Source: an uncultured Clostridia bacterium (lineage in GTDB: Bacteria > Bacillota > Clostridia > Oscillospirales > Ruminococcaceae). Taken from it: DNA of 12,788 nt. Shown one piece after another: positions 1 to 8,168 of this stretch. Below the pieces are notes generated by a model. That model saw only the letters and a program-made list of their open reading frames with translations, made no database searches and was not told where the DNA came from. The stretch's first letter is position 1. Each line of letters begins with the position of its first letter. Made by a program: the position numbers and the translations under genes. The stretch spans positions 1 to 12,788 of the forward strand of contig CANRHA010000026.1 in NCBI GenBank assembly GCA_947630315.1, read 5' to 3'.

Positions 1-263
1 CCATAGCCTTTGACTCGGGCGGGGTGGCCTCGGGGCCTATGACCGCCGCGTTTTTGCTGCCGTTTGCTATGGGCGCATGTGAGGTAAGGGGCGGAAACAT
101 GATCACCGACGCCTTCGGCGTTGTCGCGATGGTAGCCATGACCCCGCTTATTACTATACAGGTCATGGGGCTTGTATACAGAATAAAAGAGCAGAGCCGC
201 AAAAAGGCCGCGATGCGCCACGCGCTGCCCGGCTTCGGCGACATGGACATAATCGAGCTTTAG
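1..263 (+). CDS. DUF1538 family membrane protein, C-terminal fragment
   Basis: Only the last 87 or so codons of a gene that begins upstream of the window are present. The reading frame is open from base 3 and ends with TAG at 261-263. The visible part begins IAFDSGGVASGPMT, the type of glycine-rich motif seen in DUF1538 integral membrane proteins (putative transporters). Hydrophobic stretches follow (AAFLLPFAMGA and AFGVVAMVAMTPLITIQVMGLVY), then a basic cytoplasmic tail (RIKEQSRKKAA). An internal GTG at 24 is not a credible start, because the conserved motif begins before it. A tandem PII-like gene follows after 13 nt, a pairing common in Firmicutes, which suggests that the PII-like protein controls the transporter. 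The substrate is unknown. The family call is from recognised motif and context, not from a search. Confidence 0.8.
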   Translation, partial: IAFDSGGVASGPMTAAFLLPFAMGACEVRGGNMITDAFGVVAMVAMTPLITIQVMGLVYRIKEQSRKKAAMRHALPGFGDMDIIEL

Positions 264-276
264 GAAAGGGCGCAAT

Positions 277-954
277 ATGGGAAGGCTTTATTTTTCAACA
301 GTTATAGTGGACCGCAGAAAAGCCCCGAAGTATGAGCGCCTGTTCCGCCAGACGGGGCCGAAGGTGTTCTTTACGGCGCTCGGCTCGGGAACGGCGCGCG
401 GCGACGTTTTGGACTACCTCGGGCTTGAAAAGGCCGAAAAGACCGTTTATATGTTCGTCACCGAGGAGGAAGAATGGCAGGCGTTAAAGAAGGAGCTTCA
501 GCGGAAGATGCATATAGACGCCCCGGGCGGGGGAATAGGCTTTACGGTGCCTATGAGCAGCATAGGCGGCGGGGGAACGCTGAGGTTTCTGATCTCAAAG
601 GAAGAATATGAAAAAGGGGAGGAATCGACCTTGAAGGAGACCGCTCACGAGCTTATCGTTGTAATTTCAAACCGAGGGTACACCGACGCGGTAATGGACG
701 CGGCGCGGGCGGCCGGAGCGTACGGCGGAACCGTTATTTCGGCAAAGGGAACCGGAATGGCTCAGGCCGAAAAGTTCATGGGCGTTTCGATAGCGGCCGA
801 GAAGGAAATGGTGTTCATAGTCACCAAAACGGCTCAGAAAAACAGCATCATGAAGGCGGTAATGACCGAAGTAGGGGCCGAGACAAAGGCTCAGGCGATA
901 GTTTTTTCCCTGCCGGTCACAGATACGGCAGGTTTAAGACTCATAGAGGATTAA
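277..954 (+). CDS. tandem PII-like nitrogen-regulator family protein
   Basis: A 225-residue protein made of two PII-like (GlnB-fold) halves, about residues 1-105 and 123-220. The second half shows the classic pattern: a first strand (HELIVVISNRGYTDAVMDAARAAGA), a shortened T-loop (GTVISAKGTGMAQAEKFMGV), and a closing strand (QAIVFSLPVTDTAGL). The first half ends in the related GIGFTVPMSSIGG. A canonical PII protein is about 112 residues, so this is a duplicated form. Neither T-loop shows the usual uridylylated tyrosine context, so GlnD-type modification is unlikely. The start at 277 has an AGGAAAGG-like site just upstream, within the end of the preceding gene. Its likely role is a small-molecule-responsive regulator of the adjacent DUF1538 membrane protein. 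The effector (ATP/ADP, 2-oxoglutarate or other) cannot be told from sequence. Confidence 0.85.
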   Translation: MGRLYFSTVIVDRRKAPKYERLFRQTGPKVFFTALGSGTARGDVLDYLGLEKAEKTVYMFVTEEEEWQALKKELQRKMHIDAPGGGIGFTVPMSSIGGGGTLRFLISKEEYEKGEESTLKETAHELIVVISNRGYTDAVMDAARAAGAYGGTVISAKGTGMAQAEKFMGVSIAAEKEMVFIVTKTAQKNSIMKAVMTEVGAETKAQAIVFSLPVTDTAGLRLIED

Positions 955-965
955 AATAAATTTAC

Positions 966-969
966 GGAG
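966..969 (+). promoter_or_regulatory. ribosome binding site of the GH98 gene
   Basis: GGAG lies 8 nt before the ATG at 978. It supports that start, as does the signal peptide that begins immediately at that Met. Confidence 0.6.
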
Positions 970-977
970 AAACGATT

Positions 978-3332
978 ATGAAAAGAAAACTCATGCGAAT
1001 GGCGTCGGCGTTTTTGGCGGCGGTAATAATTTTTACCGGATTCGCCCTGCCGGCTAAGGCCGATGAACCCGCGGGAACTTCAAAGCTCCGCAGACCCGTT
1101 TCACCCGATCAGCCTATGTGGATAGTCCACATTGACAGCTGGAACGAGGCCGACCCCGAAAGGATAATCGAGCTTATCCCCGAGGACATCAAGCCGTACA
1201 TCGTCTTCAACATTTCGATGTCTATAAACTGGGATGAGGAACAGCAGAAGTTCACAAGAGTCGAATACGGCTACGAGACCGCAAAGTCATGGCTGCGCGC
1301 CTGCGCCGAGGCAGGGGTTTGGGCGATGATTCAGCCGGCGAGCGGCGGCCCGAGCCACTTCCCGGACTACGACCCCGCCGAGGTAAACTATGACGACACC
1401 CTTTTCGGGGAATTTTTCCGCGACTATCCCAACTTTATTGGCTACAACTACTGCGAGCAGTTCTGGGGATTTGAAAACTATGTAAAGGGCTTCCCGATAA
1501 CCGCCGAGGAGCGCTACATTCACTTCACCGGGCTTTTGGAGCTTTGCAACAAGTACGGCGGCTATCTTGTCGACAGCTGGTGCGGCAACGAATGGGGGCA
1601 GTCCATAAACCCGCTTGCGATGATAAAGCGGATACCCGAATTTGAGGAGGCCGCCCGCAAGTACAGCGACAACTTCATACTTCTTGAAAAATACACCCAG
1701 ACCGGCTATCTTTCCGACATGGAGAGCCTTGTTTTGGGAACATATCTTTCGGGATACTGCGGAAACTTCGGCGTTCGCTACGATTCGTCGGGCTGGACCG
1801 ACGACAGCGGAGAAGGCACCGGCGGATATATCCTCGCCACCGGCCTACCTATACATCTTGAAAGAATGATCTTAAACGGCGCAACCGTTATCGACGCGCC
1901 GGAGCTCACCTGGACCGACGACTTTTATGAGGACGAACCCGAGACCGACAAGAAGGGCTACTCGGTTAGAAAATGGGGAACCTTCCCGCAGTTCCGAAAC
2001 GACATGGTGGATATGTTCAGAAAGTTCACCTCCGGCGAGTTCAGAATCCCCACCCGCGAGGAAGTGATCGCAAGGACAAAGTTCATACTCGTAAACGACG
2101 TTGAGACCGGCCGCGACGACGATAAATACTGCACGCCGCCCTCTATGTTCGACGGGCTTTACAAGATGGACAACGACGGCTACCTTAAAGACAATCACTC
2201 TCAGTTCAAAAAGACCGGCCGCTATCCTACGGTTCCCACTACTGCCGGATTTGCCGACGAAAAGTATGAGAAGATGTTTGAAAGGGTGATGAAAAAGACC
2301 GAGTTCGATTCGACATGGCCGGAGGTTTTGGATAAGGTCCTCGACTTTGACGACATGTTCGAGGAGGAGTATACGGGAGACATCTACGCCGGGCGCTACG
2401 AGAACAACTGGGTCATATACAATCCCTATAAAGTAAGCCAGACGGCAACGGGGGAGATACCCTTCAAGTACAACACCGCTCAGAGTGTGAGCTTCAGTAT
2501 GCCGAGGTACTCTACCGCCGTTATGCAGGAGTATTCGGATAAGTTGGAGCTTTACCTCTCGAACTACGACGAGGACAACCAGCTGATCAAAAAAGACGAC
2601 GTTATAACGATAAAGGGCGCCTCCGAAAAGCCGAGCGTCACCGTTACCGACCGCGCCGAGGACGCCGTTGGCTGCGAATATTCCGAGGATTGGTCAAACG
2701 GGGTATACACCCTGACTGTAAGCCACAACGGCCCTGTCGATGTAAGCATAAGCTGTTCGGGAAGCGAGACCAAGCGCCTTACGGAATACAAGACCGCGAC
2801 GCTTGTCGAGCCGGAGGACCCGCCGGTATACACCGGAGTTTTACAGCACGAGGCGGAGTTCTTTGATACCTTAAACACTGAGCAGATAATCAAGAACGGC
2901 GCTTCGGGAAGCGTTCGCGACTATTGGGGTCAGGGGTACCTGATCATGGGAATGGACGGCGGCGCTAAGGCAAAGGACAGCGTTACCGCCGTGACCGGGG
3001 GCGTTTACAGCCTGAGTTTAAGATACAGGGCGAAGGGCGGAGACGTAACCGTAGCCGTAAACGGCAGTAAGCACAAGCTGAGCCTTGATAACACCGACGG
3101 CGGCTGGGCGGAGATACCGGTAGAAGTGGATCTCAAAAAGGGCGCAAATACCGTTGAGGTAAGGCTCGACGACTACCTCGAATCAAAGCTTTATGTCGAC
3201 TGCATAACGCTTACGCTGATTGAGGAGAAGAACAGCGTTCCCGTCGCGGCTATAGTTGTGCCGATCGCCGTTGTCGCGGTCATAGTGATAGTCGCCGCGG
3301 TATTCATGGCGGCGAAAAAGAAGAAAAAGTAA
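978..3332 (+). CDS. secreted, membrane-anchored GH98 family glycoside hydrolase with CBM-like domain
   Basis: 784 residues. Residues 1-29 form a signal peptide (basic MKRKLMR, hydrophobic core, cut near AKA-DE). Residues about 38-360 match the GH98 catalytic domain, with PMWIVHIDSWN near 46 and NYCEQFWG at 157-164. E160 is the likely general acid by comparison with studied GH98 enzymes. DAPELTWTDD at 306-315 places E309 in the other conserved acidic motif. Residues about 365-605 fit the GH98 C-terminal region. Residues about 622-750 form a beta-rich CBM6/35-like module starting HEAEFFD, with a WGQGYL motif. Residues about 754-779 are one hydrophobic helix followed by five lysines, so the enzyme stays tethered to the outer membrane face. 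Known GH98 members are endo-beta-galactosidases acting on blood-group A/B glycans, or xylanases. I infer a host-glycan or plant-polymer substrate without choosing. It follows the PII-like gene by 23 nt and may share its transcript. Confidence 0.88.
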   Translation: MKRKLMRMASAFLAAVIIFTGFALPAKADEPAGTSKLRRPVSPDQPMWIVHIDSWNEADPERIIELIPEDIKPYIVFNISMSINWDEEQQKFTRVEYGYETAKSWLRACAEAGVWAMIQPASGGPSHFPDYDPAEVNYDDTLFGEFFRDYPNFIGYNYCEQFWGFENYVKGFPITAEERYIHFTGLLELCNKYGGYLVDSWCGNEWGQSINPLAMIKRIPEFEEAARKYSDNFILLEKYTQTGYLSDMESLVLGTYLSGYCGNFGVRYDSSGWTDDSGEGTGGYILATGLPIHLERMILNGATVIDAPELTWTDDFYEDEPETDKKGYSVRKWGTFPQFRNDMVDMFRKFTSGEFRIPTREEVIARTKFILVNDVETGRDDDKYCTPPSMFDGLYKMDNDGYLKDNHSQFKKTGRYPTVPTTAGFADEKYEKMFERVMKKTEFDSTWPEVLDKVLDFDDMFEEEYTGDIYAGRYENNWVIYNPYKVSQTATGEIPFKYNTAQSVSFSMPRYSTAVMQEYSDKLELYLSNYDEDNQLIKKDDVITIKGASEKPSVTVTDRAEDAVGCEYSEDWSNGVYTLTVSHNGPVDVSISCSGSETKRLTEYKTATLVEPEDPPVYTGVLQHEAEFFDTLNTEQIIKNGASGSVRDYWGQGYLIMGMDGGAKAKDSVTAVTGGVYSLSLRYRAKGGDVTVAVNGSKHKLSLDNTDGGWAEIPVEVDLKKGANTVEVRLDDYLESKLYVDCITLTLIEEKNSVPVAAIVVPIAVVAVIVIVAAVFMAAKKKKK

Positions 3333-3345
3333 AGCTTTAAAAACG

Positions 3346-3373
3346 CAGCCGTCGGCGATCTTGCCGGCGGCTG
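3346..3373. terminator. strong hairpin after the GH98 gene, terminator-like
   Basis: An 11-bp stem (CAGCCGTCGGC with GCCGGCGGCTG, one G-T wobble) closes a 6-nt loop, 13 bases after the GH98 stop. On the + strand it is followed by A residues, not T. The only T-tract arrangement (CGTTTTT) is on the minus strand. It may still stop or stabilise the GH98 transcript, but by form it is a better terminator for leftward transcription, and no leftward gene is present. Confidence 0.5.
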
Positions 3374-3400
3374 AAAAAACCGGGCAAAATAGGTTTTAAT
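3372..3400 (+). promoter_or_regulatory. possible weak promoter for the dynamin/HerA operon
   Basis: The 99-base gap at 3333-3431 is the only intergenic room ahead of the seven-gene operon. It contains TTTAAT at 3395-3400 (five of six matches to the -10 box). Upstream, at the right distance, there is only a poor -35 match (TGAAAA at 3372-3377). A different pair, TTGCCG at 3361 with CAAAAT at 3385, is equally weak. The position is sensible, but the boxes are not convincing. Confidence 0.25.
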
Positions 3401-3418
3401 GCCGCAATAACCTAAAAA

Positions 3419-3425
3419 AGGGGAG
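3419..3425 (+). promoter_or_regulatory. ribosome binding site of the first dynamin-like gene
   Basis: AGGGGAG lies 6 nt before the ATG at 3432. It fixes the first start codon of the operon. Confidence 0.65.
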
Positions 3426-3431
3426 ATCATA

Positions 3432-4757
3432 ATGGATCGGTATAAGCTGGAAATCGCGCAGATGTTAAAAGAACACCCGATTTTGTGCAAAGGCGAAGCC
3501 TATAAGCGAAAATATATTAACTTTCTTGAATATTTTACCCGAAGGTTTTCCAAAAACGACGAATGGGCAAACGCGACACTGGCGCTCTATAAAAAGGCGC
3601 TTCTGAAAAACCCTCGGGACTATACCTACGAGGGCCCTTCTTCGCCGGAGCGCAAGGCCGATGCCGCTGAGATCAAGCCGTTCAAGGTCTTTTCATACAG
3701 ATACTGCGCAGTTACCGACTGCGTATTTATAAATGCGTTTAACGACAGGAAAAAAGGGGAGCGGCTCTATGCCGAGCTGGCGGCGGTTTATAATGAACGG
3801 TACCGCAAAAATCTGCGCCGTTTGTATGAATGTCTTTTTGACCCCGAATTGCCTTCCGACGGATTTGAACAGGCCGGCCGTCTTATTGATCGCTGGCGCA
3901 AAAATGAAGCTTTCCTGAAAGACAAGCCTGTGCGGGTCATCGTCACCGCGACAATGAGCGCGGGAAAATCTACCCTGTTGAACGCGCTCGTCGGCAAAAA
4001 AATCAGCCGAACCCGAAACGACGCGTGCACGTCGAAGATACACTTCATAAGAAACAAGCCCTATGAGGACGGATACAGCTATGAAAGCGACTACGCCCTG
4101 GAGCTTGACGCAGATCTCAGGACGCTTATGGACGATAACTCAAAGAACACCGACGACCGCATCGACGTAGGAACATTTTTCAGAACGTTAAGGTCAGCGC
4201 CGAAGCGGGTATGGCTTATAGACACGCCTGGCGTAAATTCCTCTCAGGATAAAGAGCATAAGGACATCACCGAAAAATGCATAAAAAATACGCCGGCGGA
4301 GCTGCTGCTTTATATTCTGAACGGCGAGAACATAGGCTCAGACGACGACCGGGCGCACCTGCAATTTGTTTTGGACAACTACAAAGGCAAAACGGTGTTC
4401 GTTGTAAATAAGCTCGATAAATTCAGGAAAAAAGAGGATTCTGTTCCCGAAACGCTGGCAGCGGTAAGGGAAGACTTGAAGAAGATAGGCTTTGCCGAAC
4501 CTCTGGTAGTGCCGATATCCTCCGCCGCCGCTTATCTGGCAAAGATGAGCATTTTCGGCGAGGAGCTTGACGAGGAGGATCAGGACGAATTTGTGCTGCT
4601 GTCAAGAAAGCTTAAATCGGACGAGTATCGGTTTGACGCCTATTATCCGCTTTCCGGCAAAGATGCCGAACTCGATGAAAATTCCGAGGCACATATGCTG
4701 CTGCGCCACTCCGGCGTTTTACAGCTGGAAAAAATGATTTATGAAACGAGAGGGTAA
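3432..4757 (+). CDS. short dynamin-like GTPase (no stalk)
   Basis: 441 residues, likely a dynamin-superfamily GTPase. Residues 1-165 form a charged, helical lead-in of unknown fold. The GTPase core runs from about 169. The P-loop is ATMSAGKST at 173-181, with the usual first Gly replaced by Ala. The G2 threonine lies in DACTSKI. G3 is DTPG at 264-267, and G4 is NKLD at 326-329. The protein ends about 110 residues after G4 with an acidic segment and one short helix, so there is no long helical stalk of the kind dynamins use to assemble. It therefore probably works with the larger GTPase encoded next to it. Paired dynamins of unequal build are known in bacteria (for example LeoB/LeoC and Campylobacter DLP1/DLP2). 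Its stop lies just before the next gene's start. The cellular role is unknown. Confidence 0.82.
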   Translation: MDRYKLEIAQMLKEHPILCKGEAYKRKYINFLEYFTRRFSKNDEWANATLALYKKALLKNPRDYTYEGPSSPERKADAAEIKPFKVFSYRYCAVTDCVFINAFNDRKKGERLYAELAAVYNERYRKNLRRLYECLFDPELPSDGFEQAGRLIDRWRKNEAFLKDKPVRVIVTATMSAGKSTLLNALVGKKISRTRNDACTSKIHFIRNKPYEDGYSYESDYALELDADLRTLMDDNSKNTDDRIDVGTFFRTLRSAPKRVWLIDTPGVNSSQDKEHKDITEKCIKNTPAELLLYILNGENIGSDDDRAHLQFVLDNYKGKTVFVVNKLDKFRKKEDSVPETLAAVREDLKKIGFAEPLVVPISSAAAYLAKMSIFGEELDEEDQDEFVLLSRKLKSDEYRFDAYYPLSGKDAELDENSEAHMLLRHSGVLQLEKMIYETRG

Positions 4758-4761
4758 AGCT

Positions 4762-7074
4762 ATGAAGGAAATGTTTATCAAGTACAATCCGTACCGACTT
4801 GTGACCGAGATACTTATCGACGGTAAGGCTCCCACGCAAAAAAGCAAGCTGAACGTCGGGGATAGGCGGCTTCAGGAATGGATCGAGGACCTGCCGAACA
4901 TAATTTTTGACGAATACAGGGCCGAAAGGTTCAAGATAGTTTTCCAGGGCACCGTTCTCGATTATGAGGACGTTGAAGCCATGGCCGAGGAGGCAAAGAG
5001 GGGAGTTTACAAGAACCGAGTCTTTCATATTGAGACCGAGCAGATCCCGGCGATGGAGGCGGCCGATAAGGAGGCCGCGGTCAGCGAGATCTTCGATGAA
5101 ATACAGAACGGGCCTTTTGAGGAGCTGAAACAGCCCGATGTCGTGAGGGCGTTTAACATGGCGAAAAGCAGCGACTTTGAAGTAAACGTCGTCGCGACCA
5201 TGAGCGCGGGAAAATCTACCCTTATAAACGCACTGTTAAGGCAGAAGCTGATGCCCGCAAAGCAGGAGGCTTGCACCGCCACGATCACCGAAATAAAGGA
5301 CACCGACGGGGAATGTTTTACCGCGGAGGCTTATGATCCCGACGGCGCCCTTGTGGGAAAATACCCGAATCTCACCTTTGAGATCATGGAAAAGCTCAAC
5401 AGCGATCCCAAGGTATCAAAAATTCGCGCAGAGGGCAATATACCGTTTGTGTCCTCAGAGGACGTTTCCCTCGTTCTTGTCGACACTCCCGGCCCCAACA
5501 ATTCAAGAGACCCCGAGCACCGCGCGGCGACATACCGTATGCTTTCGGAATCGTCAAAGGCGGTCGTGCTGTACATATTAAACGCAACTCAGCTGGCGGT
5601 AAACGACGACTACAACCTTTTGAGCCATGTCGCCGACAGCATGAGAGTAGGCGGAAAGCAATCAAGAGACCGCTTTATTTTCGTTGTAAACAAGCTTGAC
5701 GAGTTTAAAAAGGGCGAGGACAGCGTCGACGCCGCAATAGCCAAAGTCCGCGAATATTTAAAGGACAACGGCATTGAAAACGCCAATATTTTCCCCGCCT
5801 CGGCCTTGACGGCGCTCAACATAAGGACCGTACTTGCAGAGAGCGACGACGACAGCGACGATGAAGTTTACGAGGCGAAGGGAAAGGTAAGAAAGTTCAA
5901 CAATAATCCCGAGATGCACTTTGAGGAAAAGGCCCCGCTTACGCCCTCGTTCAGAAAGCTTTTAGAGGAGAGATTGCAGGAGGCCGACGACAACGGCAAG
6001 GCGCTGATCCACTGTGGGATCGTTCCGGTTGAAATGGCGATACAGACATATGTCAGAAAATACGCGAAGACCGCAAAGATCAGAAACATTGTCGACACCT
6101 TCTCAAAGCGATTAGAAAGCGCGGGATCCTTTGAGACCACCAAAAAGGATATCGCCGAAAATCAGGACAAGCAGAATGAGATCCTCGAAAATATCGACAT
6201 TATCAGGCGCAAGCTTGCGAGCGGCGACGAGGCGAAAGCCTTTAAAAAGCGCATCGATCGAATCAATTACGACGGCGAGATAAACAAGCTTGCAAACAAT
6301 ATCATCAAGCCGGCTCAGGAAAGGCTTACCGAGGAACTTTCCGCCCCCGAAAGCAGGATAAGCGAAAACGAGGCGAGAATAGTTTGCGGAGCGTTTGCGC
6401 GGCTTTCCGAGAATCTCCTCTCGGAAATTCAGGTGAAGTTTGAAGATCTTATCACGAACCACGTCACCAAAAACGCCGACAAGCTGCTTGAAGAATACCG
6501 AAAGAAAATTGCTGAGCTTGCTCAGGATCTGAATATCAGCGGCATCGCGATCAGCCCGTTTGAAATAATGGAGGGCGACATCGAAGACCTTGCGAACTTT
6601 GACAATATCATGGACGCCGCTATGGGCGCAGCGAAAAGAACGGAATCAAGCTGGGAGGTCGTCGGGCAGCATAAAGAATATAAGGAAGTATTCGGCTTCA
6701 GACGCTGGCTGAACAGAACGCTCGGAACATCGTTTAAGGTCAATTATGACCTCGTCGACGACTACGATTGGGTAGAGCACACCTATATAGACAGGACTGT
6801 TCTGGCGCAGAAATATCTTGCCCCGGTTCAGGAAGCGCTTCATATTTATAAAAACGCCGCAGTCGAATATGCGAAAGCTCAGACCGAAAACGTTCGAGAG
6901 AACTTCAAAAAGAAGTTTGACGAGCTTAACAACGTGCTGAACCGTAAGCTAAAGGAGCTTGAAGACTACACCAAGGACAGCGAGAACCTTGCCGCGAGGA
7001 TAGAGGAATCTCAGCGCAGGCTGAATTGGCTTGAAACCATTCAGGCGAAGATCATGTCGATCCTCGATATATAA
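4762..7074 (+). CDS. long dynamin-like GTPase with helical C-terminal half
   Basis: 770 residues from the chosen ATG at 4762. An ATG at 4741 would overlap the previous gene by 17 bases, but the GAGAGGG site at 4748-4754 fits 4762 with a 7-nt spacer. Residues 1-90 form a small N-terminal domain of alternating strands and helices (starts MKEMFIKYNPYRLVTEI) that I do not recognise. The GTPase core has the P-loop ATMSAGKST at 145-153, G2 in EACTATI, DTPG at 241-244 and NKLD at 310-313. An acidic insert (SDDDSDDE) lies near 361-368. Residues about 430-770 are mostly charged amphipathic helix, probably stalk and coiled coil. They are interrupted by an aromatic-rich piece (GFRRWLNRTLG) that could serve as a membrane-contact tip. 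There is no membrane helix. It is paralogous to its upstream neighbour in the GTPase core. The likely role is membrane remodelling or a GTP-driven scaffold. The partners are unproven. Confidence 0.85.
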   Translation: MKEMFIKYNPYRLVTEILIDGKAPTQKSKLNVGDRRLQEWIEDLPNIIFDEYRAERFKIVFQGTVLDYEDVEAMAEEAKRGVYKNRVFHIETEQIPAMEAADKEAAVSEIFDEIQNGPFEELKQPDVVRAFNMAKSSDFEVNVVATMSAGKSTLINALLRQKLMPAKQEACTATITEIKDTDGECFTAEAYDPDGALVGKYPNLTFEIMEKLNSDPKVSKIRAEGNIPFVSSEDVSLVLVDTPGPNNSRDPEHRAATYRMLSESSKAVVLYILNATQLAVNDDYNLLSHVADSMRVGGKQSRDRFIFVVNKLDEFKKGEDSVDAAIAKVREYLKDNGIENANIFPASALTALNIRTVLAESDDDSDDEVYEAKGKVRKFNNNPEMHFEEKAPLTPSFRKLLEERLQEADDNGKALIHCGIVPVEMAIQTYVRKYAKTAKIRNIVDTFSKRLESAGSFETTKKDIAENQDKQNEILENIDIIRRKLASGDEAKAFKKRIDRINYDGEINKLANNIIKPAQERLTEELSAPESRISENEARIVCGAFARLSENLLSEIQVKFEDLITNHVTKNADKLLEEYRKKIAELAQDLNISGIAISPFEIMEGDIEDLANFDNIMDAAMGAAKRTESSWEVVGQHKEYKEVFGFRRWLNRTLGTSFKVNYDLVDDYDWVEHTYIDRTVLAQKYLAPVQEALHIYKNAAVEYAKAQTENVRENFKKKFDELNNVLNRKLKELEDYTKDSENLAARIEESQRRLNWLETIQAKIMSILDI

Positions 7075-7086
7075 AAGGAGGGCCTT

Positions 7087-7644
7087 ATGTTATCGCAGGA
7101 GTTTATATCTGCCGTGCGGTCGGGAAACCTTTTGCGCGTCAGGATCATGCTTAAGGACTCGCTCGTCATCGACCCTACTTTTAAGCAATTCAACGAGATG
7201 TTTAACTATGCGCGGCAGACGATGGCGCAGCTTTTGGTTTTGTATGACGGCGGAGCTTTGGAAAACGACCGCAGCAGGTGGAACAAGGACGTGATGAACA
7301 CAGAGCTTATCGAGATCGTCAACAACTTCTCACAAGAGCGGATCGACCATGTAAAACAGGTCATAAGAGTTGCGCTTAAAGATGAGATCAGGCGCGCAAA
7401 TACGGCGCCGCCGGCGCAGCCCTCAGCTTACGGCGGCGGATACCCCTCAACAAGCGGCGAGCAGATAAAGGCAGAAATGAGACGGCAGGCTTTGAACCGC
7501 CTCACAAGCGGAGGCAGGGAGGTATCCGTCATTATGAACGTCGTTGCGAAAAAAAGATCATTGAACAGCGACGACATTCAGAAAATGAAAAACGCGGCCA
7601 ATAAGATACTTGCGGCCGTAAGAGATTACGAAAACAACAGATAG
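7087..7644 (+). CDS. small soluble protein of unknown function (paralogue 1)
   Basis: 185 residues, family not recognised. Residues about 4-93 form a helical domain shared with the next gene: EF..AV.S near the start, LRVRIMLKD near 15-23, IDPT, a WN.D motif near 64, and NFS.ERID near 80. By eye, about 42 of 90 positions are identical to the paralogue without any gap. A flexible Pro/Gly/Ser linker (about 108-125) leads to a basic helical C-terminal domain (about 126-185). No signal peptide or membrane helix is present, so it should be cytoplasmic. The start is supported by AAAGGAGGG immediately upstream, which overlaps the preceding stop codon. Because it sits between the GTPases and the HerA-like ATPase, it is probably a structural or adaptor component of the same system (inference). 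Confidence 0.8.
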   Translation: MLSQEFISAVRSGNLLRVRIMLKDSLVIDPTFKQFNEMFNYARQTMAQLLVLYDGGALENDRSRWNKDVMNTELIEIVNNFSQERIDHVKQVIRVALKDEIRRANTAPPAQPSAYGGGYPSTSGEQIKAEMRRQALNRLTSGGREVSVIMNVVAKKRSLNSDDIQKMKNAANKILAAVRDYENNR

Positions 7645-7656
7645 GAGGTTTATTTA

Positions 7657-8163
7657 ATGGCTGTTACAAGTGAATTTGCCGAAGCGGTAGAAAGCAAAAG
7701 AATACTGCGAGTCCGCATCATGCTTAAGGATCTGCTTCTTATAGACCCCACGGCGGCGCAGTTTGAAGAGGCTGAAGCCTACGCAAGCTCGGCTCTTGAC
7801 GGTCTATACGACGGGCACAACGGCGAAGCTCTCAATTATAACGAGGCGGAATGGAACGAGGATTATCTTAACGAGCAGATGGTAAATGTCGTAGACAACT
7901 TTTCAAAGGAGCGCATAGATCTTTTAAAAAGAATGGCGCGGCGGATCTACAGCGAAAAGGCCGAAAAGATCGGCGCTGAGCAGGTTTCAGAAAACGCGCA
8001 GGAAAAGCGCGCGGTACGGCAAAAATATGTCGGCGTATGCGTTACCGCCGCCGGCGCCGCTTTGACGGTCGCGGGGATATGCGCGTCTCAGCCCGTGCTT
8101 GCCGTCGTGGGAGCCGTGGCAGCTGTGGGCGGAGTTGTTCTTATAGCGACCGATAAGGAGTGA
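7657..8163 (+). CDS. small membrane-hairpin protein of unknown function (paralogue 2)
   Basis: 168 residues. Residues about 5-95 repeat the domain of the preceding gene (LRVRIMLKD, IDPT, WNED, NFSKERID). Instead of the linker and soluble tail, it has a basic segment (EKRAVRQKY) followed by two short hydrophobic stretches rich in Ala, Gly and Val. These run from about 125 to 163 (YVGVCVTAAGAALTVAGI, then PVLAVVGAVAAVGGVVLI) and are joined by a short turn. This looks like a membrane hairpin with both ends on the same side. It may therefore anchor the shared domain, and whatever binds that domain, at the membrane. TAGGAGG overlaps the upstream stop codon and serves the ATG at 7657. The family is unknown to me. 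The duplication with a swapped tail is the notable point. Confidence 0.8.
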   Translation: MAVTSEFAEAVESKRILRVRIMLKDLLLIDPTAAQFEEAEAYASSALDGLYDGHNGEALNYNEAEWNEDYLNEQMVNVVDNFSKERIDLLKRMARRIYSEKAEKIGAEQVSENAQEKRAVRQKYVGVCVTAAGAALTVAGICASQPVLAVVGAVAAVGGVVLIATDKE

Positions 8164-8168
8164 ACGCC

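Noticed and set aside
24..263. A small stand-alone protein starting at GTG 24
   Set aside because: The conserved DUF1538 motif starts before this codon in the same open frame, so it is the end of a larger gene.
4741..4761. Earlier ATG at 4741 for the long dynamin-like gene
   Set aside because: It would overlap the upstream gene and place the good GAGAGGG site inside the coding part. The ATG at 4762 is correctly spaced from that site.
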